From: Prunus persica
Taxonomy: Eukaryota; Streptophyta; Magnoliopsida; Rosales; Rosaceae
Direction of reading: 5' to 3'
NCBI RefSeq assembly: GCF_000346465.2
Contig: NC_034010.1
Coordinates: forward strand, 14,423,248-14,487,247
Length of the DNA stretch: 64,000 nucleotides
The position numbers and the translations under genes are program-made. The notes under the pieces were generated by a model, which was not told the DNA's origin, searched no databases, and saw only the letters and a list, made by a program, of their open reading frames with translations. How positions within the stretch are numbered: position 1 is the first letter of the stretch; every line of letters starts with the position of its first letter. Positions 63,385 through 64,000 of this stretch are shown here, in pieces.

Positions 63385-64000
63385 GTGAAAACCATGTTCC
63401 ATAATGTGGGCCTGAAAAGGAATCTCAATGGGGAACAAGCTTGCAATTTGGGCTCACCAAGAAAGAAGCACAAAAGCCACAATAAAGCAAATGACCCAGG
63501 ATTAATCCAGAAAACTGCAACGGAGAAGGCAACTACCCAAAGCAGCGAAAAATGCAAGAGAAAGTATTACAAGGCAAGGAAGCAAAATAGTGGAGAGAGC
63601 AGTACCACTAGACGAGCAGAGAACACGAAAAGGGATGTCTTTGTTGAAGCAAATCTCACTGAGGTCTGTATAACTCAAGCAAAAGGCTGGCCTACAACAG
63701 CCGCACAACATCAGTGATCTACTTATTATGGAACTGTCAAGGCATAAGGCTGACCTTAATAGTACGAGCTCTCCGGGGGCTCATCCATAAATATCAGCCT
63801 ACTGTTGTGCTTTTAATGGGGACCAAGGTGAGTAACAACAGTACAAAGAAGCTATGGTTGTCAACATGGGTTCTATGTCCCACCAATCTGAGCAATTGGG
63901 GGGGCTCAGTCTGTAATGGAACAACTGTTATGACTTAGAAATAATTGCTTTCTTGAAAAACTTTATTGATACGAGAATGACAAACGGGAAAATTGGTATC
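63385..64000 (+). mobile_element. LINE 5' part: leader frame and endonuclease start (runs off the window)
   Basis: From about 63714 the frame reads LLWNCQGIRLTLIVRALRGL, IHKYQPTVVLLMGTK and NWGGSVCNGT: the N-terminus of the APE-type endonuclease of plant LINEs (usually xxWNCRG...FLxETK). The expected catalytic Glu of the E-T-K motif reads Gly, the frame starts without ATG and stops at 63938. A preceding frame, 63385-63717, rich in Lys and Ser, is the probable end of the first protein. A decayed copy; the rest lies beyond 64000. Confidence 0.75.

Overview
This window looks like nuclear DNA of a eudicot plant. Genes have many GT-AG introns, intergenic DNA is AT-rich, and there are plant-type NAC factors, a chloroplast NADP-malate dehydrogenase, a PORR organelle splicing factor and plant LTR, LINE, Harbinger, hAT and Mutator-like repeats. 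A member of the rose family is my impression from the protein sequences; the window does not prove it. All exon models were built by eye from splice sites, reading frame and family similarity.

Layout. 1-3671: AT-rich intergenic DNA with repeat debris. 3672-9182 (+): a NAC factor of the ANAC050/ANAC052 type, 4 exons, with a 19-unit coding minisatellite. 9183-19476: repeat-rich DNA holding a 241-bp tandem duplication, two antisense LINE ribonuclease-H fragments (one with a target-site duplication), a short hAT element with an 8-bp duplication, a 20-bp minisatellite and two oppositely oriented exons of a UDP-arabinopyranose mutase copy. 19477-31832: a PIF/Harbinger element split by a 9.9-kb Ty3/gypsy (Tat-type) LTR retrotransposon (20312-30197, duplication ACGTC). 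The retrotransposon carries a long antisense coding unit between integrase and the 3' LTR.

32576-35871 (+): a second NAC gene, membrane-tethered, of the ANAC053/ANAC078 type, 6 exons. 42141-37097 (-): chloroplast NADP-malate dehydrogenase, 14 exons, with both regulatory cysteine pairs. 42142-47581: intergenic DNA with a 189-bp inverted-repeat element, two broken ECA1/prolamin-like cysteine-rich peptide copies and a fold-back element. 47582-49753 (+): a peroxisomal 4-coumarate-CoA ligase-like acyl-activating enzyme ending in SRL. 53144-51882 (-): an intronless PORR-domain gene. 60391-54610 (-): a kelch-repeat/coiled-coil protein of the ACBP4/5-like type lacking an acyl-CoA-binding domain, with a probable 5'UTR exon near 61917-62050. 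62170-63164: two adjacent inverted-repeat elements, the first with a 9-bp duplication. 63385-64000: the broken 5' end of a LINE.

The host genes are independent housekeeping or regulatory genes, not an operon. The two NAC genes resemble the tandem NAC cluster I recall from Arabidopsis, and an ANAC078-like gene near this kelch gene also matches an Arabidopsis neighbourhood. The most unusual structures are the NAC coding minisatellite, the antisense coding unit inside the nested retrotransposon, the repeated G-box array in the Harbinger element and the inverted mutase exons. I saw no convincing tRNA, rRNA or CRISPR array.
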